NCBI GenBank assembly: GCA_019636235.1
Contig: JAHBXW010000013.1
Location: forward strand, 62,001-126,000
From: Planctomyces sp.
GTDB lineage: Bacteria > Planctomycetota > Planctomycetia > Planctomycetales > Planctomycetaceae
Direction of reading: 5' to 3'
DNA length: 64,000 nucleotides
Each line of letters begins with the position of its first letter. Within the stretch, counting starts at the first letter, position 1. Positions 8,096 to 17,446 of the stretch are shown piece by piece. The notes beneath the pieces are model-generated. The model ran no database searches. It saw only the letters and a list, made by a program, of their open reading frames with translations, and was not told the origin of the DNA. Position numbers and translations under genes: made by a program.

Positions 8096-9463
8096 ATGCT
8101 GAGAATCGGACGGCAACGGGTGCGGACGTGCGGCGGCATGTCGCGGCGGGAACTGCTGCGCGTGGGCGGCCTCTCGGTCGCGGGCCTGACTCTGTCCGAT
8201 CTGCTGCGGATCCAGGCGCAGGCGTCCGAGTCTACGCCGGCGAAATCCGTCATCCTGTTGTGGCTGTGGGGCGGTCCCAGCCATCTGGAAACGTACGATC
8301 CGAAGCCCGCGGCGCCGCTGGAGTACCGCGGCCCTTACGCACCCATCGCCACGTCTGTCCCGGGTCTGCCGTTCTGCGAACTCCTGCCGCAACTGGCGAC
8401 GCGCGCCGATCGGCTGGCCGTCCTGCGTTCGCTGCATCACTCGTCCAACGATCACGGCATCGCGGGGACGATCAGCCTGACCGGTTCCGCGGAAGGCGCC
8501 GTCAGCCTGGGAGGCCAGACGCTGCCCGGCCGGCTGCAGCCGACGCACGGTTCGATCGTGTCGCGCATCTTGGGGGACGACGCCTCTCGGGCGGCGTTCG
8601 TGGCGCTGGGGGGCAAGCTGCATCAGGGGAAGAAGGCGATCGCGGGGGAGACGGCGGGTATTCTCGGAACGCAGTACGACGCCTTCCGGCTGGACTACGA
8701 CCCGGAGACGGGCGTGAAGGCGCCGTCGCTCGATCTGCTGGACGGGCTGAGCGCCTCGGGGATCGATGACCGCCGGCGACTGCGGGATCGTCTGGAATCC
8801 ATGGCCGAGCGGCTGCACGCCTCAGGGGCGATGGAGCGGCTGGACCGCAATTACCGGCAGGCGTTCTCGCTGCTGACGACGCCCGAGGCGCGAAACGTGT
8901 ACGAGCTGTCGCGGGAATCCGAGGCGCTGCGGCGGCGTTACGGGCGGTTCCGGTTCGGGGAGTGCTGCCTGCTGGCCCGGCGGATGGTGGAGGCGGGCGT
9001 GCGGTTCGTGCAGGTGAACTGGAGCTCGCACGTGGAGTCGGAGGAGGACACGGGGGATGGCGGCTGGGACATGCACGACCGCTACTTCCAGATTTTCCAG
9101 ACGCGGCACGCCTGGATGTTCGACCAGGCGGCGTCGGCGCTCCTGGACGACCTTGCCGAACGGGGCCTGCTGGAGGAGACGATCGTCGTGGCGATTGGCG
9201 AGTTCGGGCGCACGCCAAAGATCAACGACAAGGCGGGCCGGGATCACTGGAACCAGTGCTATTCGGGGTGGCTGGCCGGCGGCGGCATCCGTCCCGGCGC
9301 GGTGGTGGGGACGAGCGATCGCTTTGCGGAGCTGCCGGCATCGCGTCCGGTCACGCCGGCCGATCTGTTTGCGACCGTGCATCGCCAACTGGGAATCGGC
9401 GCGGCCGAGCTGACCGAACTCGGGCTGACGCCGCAGGGCGAGGCGATCGAAGAGCTGCTGTAA
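8096..9463 (+). CDS. DUF1501 family secreted protein (sulfatase/phosphatase-like fold), copy 1
   Basis: The 455-residue protein starts at an ATG 7 bases after GGGGAG. The N-terminus carries a twin-arginine signal (MSRRELLRVGGLSVAG), so it is probably exported folded by Tat. Family blocks are LWLWGGPSHLETYDPKP near the N-terminus, then IGEFGRTPKIN and AGRDHWNQCYSGWLAGGG near the C-terminus. DUF1501 belongs to the alkaline-phosphatase/sulfatase-like superfamily, and these Asp/His/Glu blocks probably hold metal ligands. The biochemical role is not established. In planctomycetes the family is usually paired with DUF1549/DUF1553 cytochrome-like genes, but none adjoins this copy. It follows the marR gene on the same strand. 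Confidence 0.92.
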   Translation: MLRIGRQRVRTCGGMSRRELLRVGGLSVAGLTLSDLLRIQAQASESTPAKSVILLWLWGGPSHLETYDPKPAAPLEYRGPYAPIATSVPGLPFCELLPQLATRADRLAVLRSLHHSSNDHGIAGTISLTGSAEGAVSLGGQTLPGRLQPTHGSIVSRILGDDASRAAFVALGGKLHQGKKAIAGETAGILGTQYDAFRLDYDPETGVKAPSLDLLDGLSASGIDDRRRLRDRLESMAERLHASGAMERLDRNYRQAFSLLTTPEARNVYELSRESEALRRRYGRFRFGECCLLARRMVEAGVRFVQVNWSSHVESEEDTGDGGWDMHDRYFQIFQTRHAWMFDQAASALLDDLAERGLLEETIVVAIGEFGRTPKINDKAGRDHWNQCYSGWLAGGGIRPGAVVGTSDRFAELPASRPVTPADLFATVHRQLGIGAAELTELGLTPQGEAIEELL

Positions 9464-10043
9464 CGGACGGTCCCGACGAGCGGCGGCAAGCCGCTGGCGA
9501 TGATGGTGTCCGCGGCGATGAGATCGGCCGTTCGCGGGGCGCATAAAAAAACGTCCCGGATGAACAAGTCCATCCGGGACGCATGTGCCGAGCAGCAAGT
9601 GCGGGCCAACGCTCGCCGCTCAAGGCATGAGCAAGAATATCGGTCGCAGCTGGGTCGTCGAGTCGTCTCTGACAGGCTTCGGACAAAAAGAATGAAAAAG
9701 ACATTCAGCCTATTGAGAGCGCGTCCGAATGCCGCGGCAAAATGCCGCAATTGTCTGATAATGATACACTTGCGTCGAGTGGGCTCAGAGTGAGCAGAAG
9801 ACTTTTCGCCGTCGACTCGCCACTCGCAACAGCCTTTCCGAGTGATATCCAAGTCGCCAGCACGCCCTGTCGAAAGCATGGTCGCGACGCGACGATGATG
9901 CAATCCGAATTCGTCGGTTGTCGACACGAATTTCGAACGCGGCCAACGCCATCCTGCGCACGGCCGCATCGCGCGTCGGCTCGCAAACAAGGCCGGGGCG
10001 CGTGTATTCCGTACGCGAATGACGCCCCCGATCACTCGTCCCG
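9464..10043. other. 580-base intergenic region
   Basis: No convincing protein is encoded here. The region is less GC-rich than its surroundings, especially around 9670-9780. It contains the leftward-reading terminator-like hairpin at 9545-9581 and a small palindromic hairpin GCGGCAAAATGCCGC near 9734-9748. An unannotated small RNA transcribed leftward is possible but unproven. Confidence 0.45.
9545..9581 (-). terminator. Intrinsic terminator reading leftward
   Basis: An 11-bp perfect stem (9552-9562 with 9571-9581, core CGTCCCGGATG) encloses an 8-base loop. On the minus strand it is followed by seven U residues (A-run at 9545-9551). On the plus strand no U-tract follows, so it suits leftward transcripts only. 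No leftward protein gene lies immediately to its right, so the transcript it would end is unidentified. Confidence 0.6.
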
Positions 10044-13000
10044 ATGCTGAGTCCCATGCTCACGGCTGACACCCCACGCCCGTCGCTGCTGCGTTCCGGC
10101 GGCTTTGTCGGCCTGATCGCGACGCAGTTTCTGGGTGCGTTCAACGACAACATGTTTCGCTGGCTGGCGGTGAACCTCGGGCAGCGCTCGATGGACGACA
10201 CGGCGGCGCTGGCGATTGGCGGAGCGCTGTTCACGATTCCCTACCTGGTGCTGGCGCCGCTGGCGGGATCGCTGGCGGATCGGAACTCCAAGCGCGGCGT
10301 GATCATCGCCTGCAAGGTCGCCGAGATCGTGCTGATGATCCTGGGCGTGCTGGCGATGCTGCTGGGGAATCTTCCGTTCTTGTTCGGCTGCGTCTTTCTG
10401 ATGGGCGCACAGAGCGCGTTGTTCTCGCCGGCGAAGTTCGGCGTGCTGCCGGAGACGCTGGGTGCGGACGAGCTGTCGAAGGGCAACGGCATCATGGGGC
10501 TGGCGACGGTCGTGGCCTCGGCGCTGGGGCTGGTCGCGGGCTACCAGTTGTACGGCGCGATGCAGCCGTTGCTGGACGCGGGACGGATGCTGTCGGCGCT
10601 CGTCCTGCCGGGTGCGGCGCTGATCGGCGTGGCGGTCCTGGGGACGCTGACCAGTCTGCTGGTGCAGAGTCCGCCGGCGGCGAATCCGCTGCGGCGGCTG
10701 GAGTGGAATCCCGTCACGGAGACGTGGCCGGCGCTGCAGGTTCTGGGCCGCGACATCCGCCTGCTGCGCGCGGCGCTGGGCATTGGGTTCTTCTGGATGC
10801 TGGCGGCGCTGGCGCAGATGAACGTCGACCCGCTGGGCGAAGGGCTGGGGCTCGACAAGCAGGACGTGGGCGTGCTGATGGCCGTGCTGGTGGCGGGGCT
10901 CGGCTCGGGGAGCGTGCTGGCGGGGGTCTGGTCGCAGGGCAAGGTGGAGCTGGGGATCGTCCCGCTGGGGGCGCTGGGGATCTGCCTGAGCGCATTCGCC
11001 GTCTATGGCGGCTGGATGTTCGTGGATCCCGGGGCGCCGCCGATTCATCAGCCGGCGTTCTTCGCCTGCTGCGCGGCGCTGTTCGGCCTGGGCGTCGCGG
11101 CCGGGCTGTTCGATGTGCCTTTGGAGGCGTACCTGCAGCATCGCAGCGACACGTCGATCCGCGGGACGGTGCTCGCGGGCAGCAACTTCATCTCGTTCGC
11201 GCTGATCCTGGCGTCATTCGGCCTGTTCGCGCTGATGCGAGAAGTGCTGCACCTGTCGCCGGCGGCGATCTTCATGGTCGCGGGCCTGGGAACCATCCCG
11301 GTGCTCGTGTACGCGCTGCGGCTGCTGCCGAACATGACGGCGCGGTTTCTGTTCTGGCTGGCGAGCAATCTGGTGTACCGGCTGCGGGTGTCGGGGCGGG
11401 AGCACATTCCGGAGCGGGGCGGGGCGCTTCTGGTCGCCAACCATGTCTCCTGGGTGGACGGAATCCTGGTGCTGGTCAGCTCGTCGCGGTTCGTGCGGTT
11501 CCTGGTCTATGCGGACTATGCGAACGCCCCGCTGCTGCGCTGGCTGGCGGGCATCATGGGCGTGATTCCGATCAAGGCCAGCGACGGGCCGAAGGCGATC
11601 GTGCGGGCGCTGGGCGCCGCGCGGGAGGCCATTGAGCGCGGCGAGGTCGTCTGCATATTCGCCGAAGGCCAACTGACTCGCACCGGCCAGTTGCAGCCGT
11701 TTCAACGAGGCCTGCTGAAGATCGTGCAGGGGACGAACGCGCCCATCATCCCGACGTATCTGCATGGTCTGTGGGGCAGCATCTTCAGCTTCAAGGGGGG
11801 CCGGTTCTTCTGGAAAAAGCCGTCGGTCTGGCGGTATCCGGTATCGATCCATTTTGGTAAACCGCTGAGCGCCCCGGACGACGTCTTCCAGGTCCGGCGG
11901 GCGGTCGAGGAACTCGGCGTGGAGGCGAACGAGATGGCGAAAGAGCGCGAGCTCGTCCCGGTCCGACGGTTTCTGCGTCAGAGCCGCCGCAGTGCGCGAC
12001 GCCTGAAGGCCGCGGATTCGACCGGTCTGGAAGTCACGGGCGGCAAGCTGCTGGTGTTCGCCCTGGCCCTGTTGCGGGTGCTGTCCCGCGGCCCTCTCGC
12101 GAACGGGGCGCCGCGAGTGGGCGTGCTGCTGCCGCCGTCGGTGTTCGGCTGCGTGGCGAACATGTCGCTGGCGCTGGGTCGACGGACGTCGGTCAACCTC
12201 AACTACACGCTGACCGACGCGCAGATCAACTATTGCGTTCAGAAGGCCGGGCTGCAGCACGTGCTGACGAGCCGCAAGTTTCTGGAGAAGCGGCCCGTCG
12301 CGCTGGAAGGGGCCGAGTTCGTCTTCCTGGAAGACCTGAAGACGCAGATCACCGGCTGGGATAAAGCGATCGCCGCCCTGCTGGCTTACGCGACTCCGCT
12401 GTCGATCCTCGAGTCGCTGCTGAAGCTGCCGGCGATCCGTCCCGAGGACGAACTGACGATCATCTTCACGTCCGGGTCGACGGGCGAACCGAAGGGCGTC
12501 GTCCTGACGCAGAGCAACATCGGCTCGAATGTGCAGGCGGTCGACCATCTGCTGCAGCTCAAGCCCAGCGACACGCTGCTCGGCATCCTGCCGATGTTCC
12601 ACTCATTCGGTTACACGGCGACGCTGTGGCTGCCGATGTGCTTCGACGCGGCGGTCGCGTTCCACTTCAACCCGCTGGACGCGAAGATCGTCGGCAAGCT
12701 CTGCGAGAAGTACAAAGTCACGCTGATCCTCTCGACGCCGACGTTCCTGCGGACGTACATGCGCCGCTGCGACCGGGAGCAGTTCGCCCATCTGGACATG
12801 GTCGTCGTGGGCGCGGAGAAGCTGCCGCTGGACCTGGCGAAGGAGTTTCAGGAGAAGTTCGGCGTGCTGCCCAGCGAGGGGTACGGCACGACGGAGCTGT
12901 CGCCGGTCGCGGCCGTCAACATTCCCGATCACCGGTCGCTGGACACGAATCAGCAGGGATCGCGGCTGGGCACGGTGGGTCGGGTGATTCCCGGGTGCGC

Positions 13001-13583
13001 TGCGAAAGTCGTCGATGCGGACACCTTCGCCGACCTGGGGAACAACCGCGAGGGCCTGCTGCTGATCACCGGACCGAACGTGATGCGGGGCTACCTGGAC
13101 GAGCCGCAGAAGACGGCGGACGTCGTGCGGGACGGCTGGTACGTCACCGGCGACTTCGCGAAGATCGACGACGATGGCTTCATCCAGATCACCGGGCGGC
13201 AAAGCCGGTTCTCGAAGATCGGCGGCGAGATGGTGCCGCACCTCAGGATCGAAGAGGAGCTGATGCGGCTGGTGGACGTTCCGGGCAGTGAGGAGACGGA
13301 ACTCAAGGTGGCGGTGACGTCGGCGCCGGATCCGCTTCGCGGCGAACGGCTGATCGTGCTGCATCGGCCGTTGAACACGACGCCGGCGGAATTGATTCGC
13401 GAGCTGTCGGCGGCGGGGCTGCCGAATCTCTGGCTGCCCTCGTCCGATTCATTCTACGAGGTCGAGCAGATTCCGATCCTTGGGACGGGGAAGCTCGACC
13501 TGCGGGGAATGAAGCAGATGGCGCTCGAACTGGCTTCCGGCGGCAAACGGACGGCCGGGACGGAGGCGGCCCGCGTCGGCTGA
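10044..13583 (+). CDS. aas: LplT-PlsC-Aas fusion: lysophospholipid flippase, acyltransferase and acyl-ACP synthetase
   Basis: Three modules run in order over 1179 residues. Residues ~15-430 form an MFS transporter (QFLGAFNDNMFRW start, many membrane spans) like LplT, which flips lysophospholipids inward. Residues ~445-640 form a PlsC/LPLAT acyltransferase with the catalytic NHVSWVD (His467, Asp472) and EGQLTRTG. Residues ~670-1165 form an AMP-binding acyl-ACP/CoA synthetase with FTSGSTGEPKG (~808-818), EGYGTTELSPV and the TGDFAKIDDDG block. In E. coli, LplT and Aas are separate neighbouring genes that re-acylate lysophosphatidylethanolamine; fusions of all three are known in several bacteria. 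Acyl-chain and lipid specificity cannot be read here. The ATG lacks a clear ribosome-binding site and ATG at 10056 is an alternative. Confidence 0.92.
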   Translation: MLSPMLTADTPRPSLLRSGGFVGLIATQFLGAFNDNMFRWLAVNLGQRSMDDTAALAIGGALFTIPYLVLAPLAGSLADRNSKRGVIIACKVAEIVLMILGVLAMLLGNLPFLFGCVFLMGAQSALFSPAKFGVLPETLGADELSKGNGIMGLATVVASALGLVAGYQLYGAMQPLLDAGRMLSALVLPGAALIGVAVLGTLTSLLVQSPPAANPLRRLEWNPVTETWPALQVLGRDIRLLRAALGIGFFWMLAALAQMNVDPLGEGLGLDKQDVGVLMAVLVAGLGSGSVLAGVWSQGKVELGIVPLGALGICLSAFAVYGGWMFVDPGAPPIHQPAFFACCAALFGLGVAAGLFDVPLEAYLQHRSDTSIRGTVLAGSNFISFALILASFGLFALMREVLHLSPAAIFMVAGLGTIPVLVYALRLLPNMTARFLFWLASNLVYRLRVSGREHIPERGGALLVANHVSWVDGILVLVSSSRFVRFLVYADYANAPLLRWLAGIMGVIPIKASDGPKAIVRALGAAREAIERGEVVCIFAEGQLTRTGQLQPFQRGLLKIVQGTNAPIIPTYLHGLWGSIFSFKGGRFFWKKPSVWRYPVSIHFGKPLSAPDDVFQVRRAVEELGVEANEMAKERELVPVRRFLRQSRRSARRLKAADSTGLEVTGGKLLVFALALLRVLSRGPLANGAPRVGVLLPPSVFGCVANMSLALGRRTSVNLNYTLTDAQINYCVQKAGLQHVLTSRKFLEKRPVALEGAEFVFLEDLKTQITGWDKAIAALLAYATPLSILESLLKLPAIRPEDELTIIFTSGSTGEPKGVVLTQSNIGSNVQAVDHLLQLKPSDTLLGILPMFHSFGYTATLWLPMCFDAAVAFHFNPLDAKIVGKLCEKYKVTLILSTPTFLRTYMRRCDREQFAHLDMVVVGAEKLPLDLAKEFQEKFGVLPSEGYGTTELSPVAAVNIPDHRSLDTNQQGSRLGTVGRVIPGCAAKVVDADTFADLGNNREGLLLITGPNVMRGYLDEPQKTADVVRDGWYVTGDFAKIDDDGFIQITGRQSRFSKIGGEMVPHLRIEEELMRLVDVPGSEETELKVAVTSAPDPLRGERLIVLHRPLNTTPAELIRELSAAGLPNLWLPSSDSFYEVEQIPILGTGKLDLRGMKQMALELASGGKRTAGTEAARVG

Positions 13584-13626
13584 GGGCGCGCTCGCCCCGG
13601 CGCGGGCGGGCCGGTACGCTGCCCGC

Positions 13627-14469
13627 ATGTCGTCCACAGCCGCCGTTCCGTCCTCACTGTCGTCCGCGGCGCTCGCCGCGCTGTCGCTGGCCTTTCGCGA
13701 GCTGCGCCGCTTCTTCCGGCAACGGACGCGGATCGTCGGAGCGCTCGGCCAGCCGCTGATCTTCTGGATTCTGTTCGGCGCCGGACTGGGCGGGACGTTC
13801 CGCATGTCGGACGCCAACGGCGTCAGCTATGCCGCGTATTTTCTGCCGGGCGTGGCCGTAATGATCGTCCTGTTCACGGCGATCTTCTCGACCATCTCCA
13901 TCATCGAGGATCGCCGCGAAGGCTTCCTGCAGGGCGTGCTCGTCTCGCCGATCCCGCGCAGCTCGCTGGTGCTGGGGAAGATTCTGGGAGGCACATGCCT
14001 GGCGGTGCTGCAGGCGCTGGTGTTCATCGGCATTGCGCCGGTGCTGTCGCGGCTGGGCGTGGTGACGCCGTTGACGCTCGACCTGACGGTCGGGCAATGG
14101 GTCGCGGCGACCGTCTGGATGGCGGCGATCGCGTTCGTGCTGACCGCGCTGGGGTACCTGATCGCCTGGCCGATGGAGTCGACGCAGGGGTTTCACGCGG
14201 TGATGAGCGTGTTCCTGATGCCGATGTGGCTGTTGTCCGGGGCGTTCTTTCCGGTCCCGGCGTCCGGCTGGCTGCACTGGATCATGCGGGCGAACCCGCT
14301 GACGTACGGCGTGGCCGGGCTGCGGCGACTGATGACGCCGGAGGGAACGCCGCTGCCGCCGGGTCTGCCGTCGTGGGGCACGTGCCTGCTGGTGACGGGG
14401 GCGATGGCCGCCGGGCTGTTCGCGGCCGATGTGGCGCTGACGCGCTGGAAGCGGATCGCCGGTCAGTGA
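13627..14469 (+). CDS. ABC-2 type transporter permease
   Basis: The 280-residue protein has six predicted spans and the ABC-2/NodJ-like layout: RFFRQRTRIVGALGQPLIFW before the first span, an IIEDRREGFLQGVLVSPIPR amphipathic coupling segment, and a C-terminal MPMWLLSGAFFPV...NPLTYGVAGLRRLM block. It would form the membrane channel of an exporter for drugs, polysaccharide or lipid. No ATP-binding subunit is adjacent in this window, so the partner lies elsewhere or the gene is an orphan. The stop overlaps the stop of the convergent response-regulator gene by 7 bases. Confidence 0.88.
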   Translation: MSSTAAVPSSLSSAALAALSLAFRELRRFFRQRTRIVGALGQPLIFWILFGAGLGGTFRMSDANGVSYAAYFLPGVAVMIVLFTAIFSTISIIEDRREGFLQGVLVSPIPRSSLVLGKILGGTCLAVLQALVFIGIAPVLSRLGVVTPLTLDLTVGQWVAATVWMAAIAFVLTALGYLIAWPMESTQGFHAVMSVFLMPMWLLSGAFFPVPASGWLHWIMRANPLTYGVAGLRRLMTPEGTPLPPGLPSWGTCLLVTGAMAAGLFAADVALTRWKRIAGQ

Positions 14470-14957
14470 CGATCGGCCGGCGCCGAGGTCGGTTCGACCT
14501 CCGCGAGATAGGCCAGCAGCCGGTCGCGTTCGCTGGTCAGATGCCGGACCCGCAGCAGGGACCGGACGCGCGTCTTGAGTTCGAGGCGATGGACGGGCTT
14601 GGACAGAAAATCGTCCGCGCCGGCCGCCACCGCTTTCTCGATGTCCCCCATGTCGCGCAGCGCTGTGACCATCAGCACGGGAATCGACCGTGTGTGGGCA
14701 TCCGCCTTCAACTGCTGGCAGACTTCGTAGCCGCTCAGCTTGGGCATCATGATGTCGAGCAGGACGAGATCGGGCTGCCGCTCGTGGGCGACGTCCAGCG
14801 TCTGCCGGCCGTCGACGGCCATCAGAATCTCGTGCCCCTCGTCCGCGAGATAGGCCTCCAGCAGTTCGCGATTCTGCTGATTGTCGTCGGCGATCAGGAT
14901 GCGGCCGACGGGAGTGTCAGAATCGTTCACGGTCGACGGGGCTGCGGACGCGGGCAT
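14463..14957 (-). CDS. Stand-alone response regulator receiver protein
   Basis: This 164-residue protein has a single receiver domain. RILIADDNQQNRELL holds the acidic pair, VLLDIMMPKLSGYEV holds the phospho-acceptor aspartate, followed by the T of MVTALRD and the lysine of FLSKPV. It is closest in style to PleD/CheY-type receivers. A short helical tail (VRSLLRVRHLTSERDRLLAYL) follows and there is no output domain. It probably relays a phosphoryl signal by protein contact. No histidine kinase is adjacent. The gene is convergent with the ABC-2 permease and divergent from the protease gene at 15131. Confidence 0.92.
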   Translation of the reverse strand: MPASAAPSTVNDSDTPVGRILIADDNQQNRELLEAYLADEGHEILMAVDGRQTLDVAHERQPDLVLLDIMMPKLSGYEVCQQLKADAHTRSIPVLMVTALRDMGDIEKAVAAGADDFLSKPVHRLELKTRVRSLLRVRHLTSERDRLLAYLAEVEPTSAPADRH

Positions 14958-15130
14958 GGCGGGCGGATCGCCGGACGACGGCGCTGGGGCGTCGAGACAA
15001 CGACGCCGTTCGCGGGGAGTCTATCCGACGGGGGCGACGCAACCAAGCCGCAACCGCGGGTGCCAAGCGCCGCGCGACTGCGTAGACTGAATCGACGCCC
15101 GCCCTGCGCTGCCACCGGTTTGAGGACGCG

Positions 15131-17446
15131 ATGCCCCGGCCACCTGTCAGAACGTTCGTCCGCCTGGCCCTCCTGCTGTCGTTTGCCGCGACGTTGTCGG
15201 CCGCCGACGATCCGGCCGCTCCCGAAGGGGCCAACCCGACTGCCGGCACGGTCCCGCTGGGCCTCGAACCGCTCGTCAAACGGCTGCAGCCCTCCGTGGC
15301 GGTCGTCAGCGTCCGCGATCGGGATGGCACGACCCAGGGCGTCGGCAGCGGCGTGATCATCAGCGCCGACGGCCTGATCGCCACCAATCTGCATGTCCTC
15401 GGGGAGGCCCGGCCCGTGCAGGTGAAGCTGTTCGACGGACGGACGTTCGACGTCGTGCAGATTCACGCGCATGAAAAGTCGCAGGACCTGGCAATCGTGA
15501 AGATCGACGCCGCCGGTCTGCCCGCGCTGCCGCTGGGGGATTCCGACGCGCTCCAGCCCGGGCAGCCGGTCGTGGCCCTCGGCAATCCGCAGGGCCTCGC
15601 GCACAGCGTCGTCGCGGGACTGGTCTCAGCGCTTCGCGAGAACGTCGAAGGCATGTCGATGATCCAGCTGGCGATTCCCATTGAGCGCGGCAACAGCGGC
15701 GGGCCGGTGGTGGATCTGGAAGGCCGCGTCGTCGGGCTGCTGACCTTGAAATCGCTGGTGACGGACAACCTGGGCTACGCGGTGTCGGTCAACTCGCTGA
15801 AACCGCTGCTGGAGTCCCCCAATCCGGTGGCGATGTCGAAGTGGCTGACGATCGGCGCCTTGAATCCGCGGCACTGGCGGGTGCTGGGGGATGCCCGCTG
15901 GACGCAACGCGCGGGACAATTGCGGGCGGACGGCGGAGGCGGGACGTTCGGCGGGCGGTCGCTGTGCCTGTCGACGACCGAACCGCCAGCCGTGCCCTTC
16001 GACGTGGCCGTGCAGGTGCGCCTGACCGAGGCGGACGGCGCAGCCGGATTGGTGTTCCACTCCGACGACGGCGACCGGCATTACGGATTCTACCCCAGCA
16101 GCGGCAAGCTCCGGGTCACGCGGTTCGACGGCCCCGTCGTGTATGACTGGCACGTCCTGTGGGAGGAGCGGCGTTCGGAATACAGGCCGGGAGAATGGAA
16201 CGAACTGCGAATCCGCGTCGAAGCCGAACGCATCCAATGCCTGTGCAACGGCGAGGTCGTCTATGAGCTGCAGGATGACCGCTACCGTTGCGGTCGCGTC
16301 GGCGTGGCGAAGTTCCGGCACACGACCGCGGAATTCAAGGGGTTCCGCGTCGCAGAACGGCTTGACTCCGCGGATGTCGACGATGCGACGCGGACCGCGA
16401 TCGCCGCACTCGCCAGCCAGGCGGACGCCGCCCGTCCCGCAGGGCCGGAGCAGATCGGAACGCTGCTGCCCCTGGGCGCGACAGGCCGCGCCGCCGCGCA
16501 GCGGGAGGCGGAAGGGCTTGAACAGCGGGCGGCCTGGCTGCGGCAACTGGCCGGGGCGACGCACGCGGCGGACGTCTGCGAACGGCTGGCCCGGGCGCTG
16601 CGCCCCGCCGACGGCGAACCGGACCTGCTCCTGGCGACCCTGTTGATCAGCTCGCTCGACCACGAGGACCTGGACGTCGACTTTTATCGCCGCGAAGTGG
16701 ACGACTTGGCGGCCGAGCTGCGGAGCCGGTTCAACGACGACATGAACGACGCCGCGCGGTTCGAGGAGCTGCATCGGCTGCTGTTCGAGGACTACGGATT
16801 CCATGGCAGCCGCACGAACTATTACAACGCTTCGAACAGCCGGATGAACGAGGTCATCGACGACCGCGAGGGGCTGCCGATCACGCTGTCGGTGCTGTAT
16901 CTGGAAGTCGCGCGGCGGGCGGGACTCAAAGCCGAGGGGGTCGGGCTGCCCGGTCACTTTCTGGCGCGGGCTCTGCCGGACGGCGGCGCGCCGCAGCTCG
17001 TCGACGTCTATGGAAGGGGCGAGCGTCTCAGCCGCGAACAGGCGCTGGCGCTCGTCGTTTCGAACCGCGTGGCCTGGGATGAGTCGATGCTCGACGCCGT
17101 CGGCCCGGCGCAGATCGCCGTCCGGATTTTGCGCAATCTGTTGGGGATTACGAATCCGCAGCAGAATCCAGAGCAGGCGCTGCGGTACGCAAACGCGGTG
17201 CTGGCGATCGAACCGGACTCTGTGACCGACCGGCTGTTCCGGGCGGTGCTGTGCTACGACACCGGGCGCGTGGACGCCGGGCTGGCCGATGTCGACTGGG
17301 TCATCGCCCGGCATCCCGACGGGATCGACCTGCGGCGCGTGCACCAGCTGCGGGAGGCGCTGCTGGATCGACGTCCGACTCTGGACCGCCGTCCTACCGA
17401 GCCGCAGTCGCCGCCGGCGCCTCAGGCCACGGGCGGGGCCGGGTGA
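15131..17446 (+). CDS. Exported HtrA-like serine protease fused to LamG-like, SirB1 transglutaminase-like and TPR-like regions
   Basis: The 771-residue protein starts at an ATG preceded by GAGG and has a signal peptide (LALLLSFAATLSAA). Residues ~40-230 form a trypsin-like DegP/HtrA protease with a complete triad: His88 (ATNLHVL), Asp119 (KSQDLAIV) and Ser189 (GNSGGPV). No PDZ follows. Residues ~250-375 look like a concanavalin-type (DUF1080/LamG-like) sandwich with FHSDDGDRHYGFYP and WNELRIRVEAERI. Residues ~496-645 match the SirB1/Transglut_core2 family (NEVIDDREGLPITLSVLYLE, GLPGHFLARA). The tail (~650-750) has TPR-like helices. The protease probably acts in the periplasm; the purpose of the added domains is unknown. 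The 3' end overlaps the convergent SMR gene by 25 bases. Confidence 0.88.
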   Translation: MPRPPVRTFVRLALLLSFAATLSAADDPAAPEGANPTAGTVPLGLEPLVKRLQPSVAVVSVRDRDGTTQGVGSGVIISADGLIATNLHVLGEARPVQVKLFDGRTFDVVQIHAHEKSQDLAIVKIDAAGLPALPLGDSDALQPGQPVVALGNPQGLAHSVVAGLVSALRENVEGMSMIQLAIPIERGNSGGPVVDLEGRVVGLLTLKSLVTDNLGYAVSVNSLKPLLESPNPVAMSKWLTIGALNPRHWRVLGDARWTQRAGQLRADGGGGTFGGRSLCLSTTEPPAVPFDVAVQVRLTEADGAAGLVFHSDDGDRHYGFYPSSGKLRVTRFDGPVVYDWHVLWEERRSEYRPGEWNELRIRVEAERIQCLCNGEVVYELQDDRYRCGRVGVAKFRHTTAEFKGFRVAERLDSADVDDATRTAIAALASQADAARPAGPEQIGTLLPLGATGRAAAQREAEGLEQRAAWLRQLAGATHAADVCERLARALRPADGEPDLLLATLLISSLDHEDLDVDFYRREVDDLAAELRSRFNDDMNDAARFEELHRLLFEDYGFHGSRTNYYNASNSRMNEVIDDREGLPITLSVLYLEVARRAGLKAEGVGLPGHFLARALPDGGAPQLVDVYGRGERLSREQALALVVSNRVAWDESMLDAVGPAQIAVRILRNLLGITNPQQNPEQALRYANAVLAIEPDSVTDRLFRAVLCYDTGRVDAGLADVDWVIARHPDGIDLRRVHQLREALLDRRPTLDRRPTEPQSPPAPQATGGAG

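Noticed and set aside
13995-15356. 453-codon open frame on the plus strand
   Set aside because: It overlaps the ABC-2 permease, the response regulator and the protease start. It reads as low-complexity Gly/Ala/Arg sequence.
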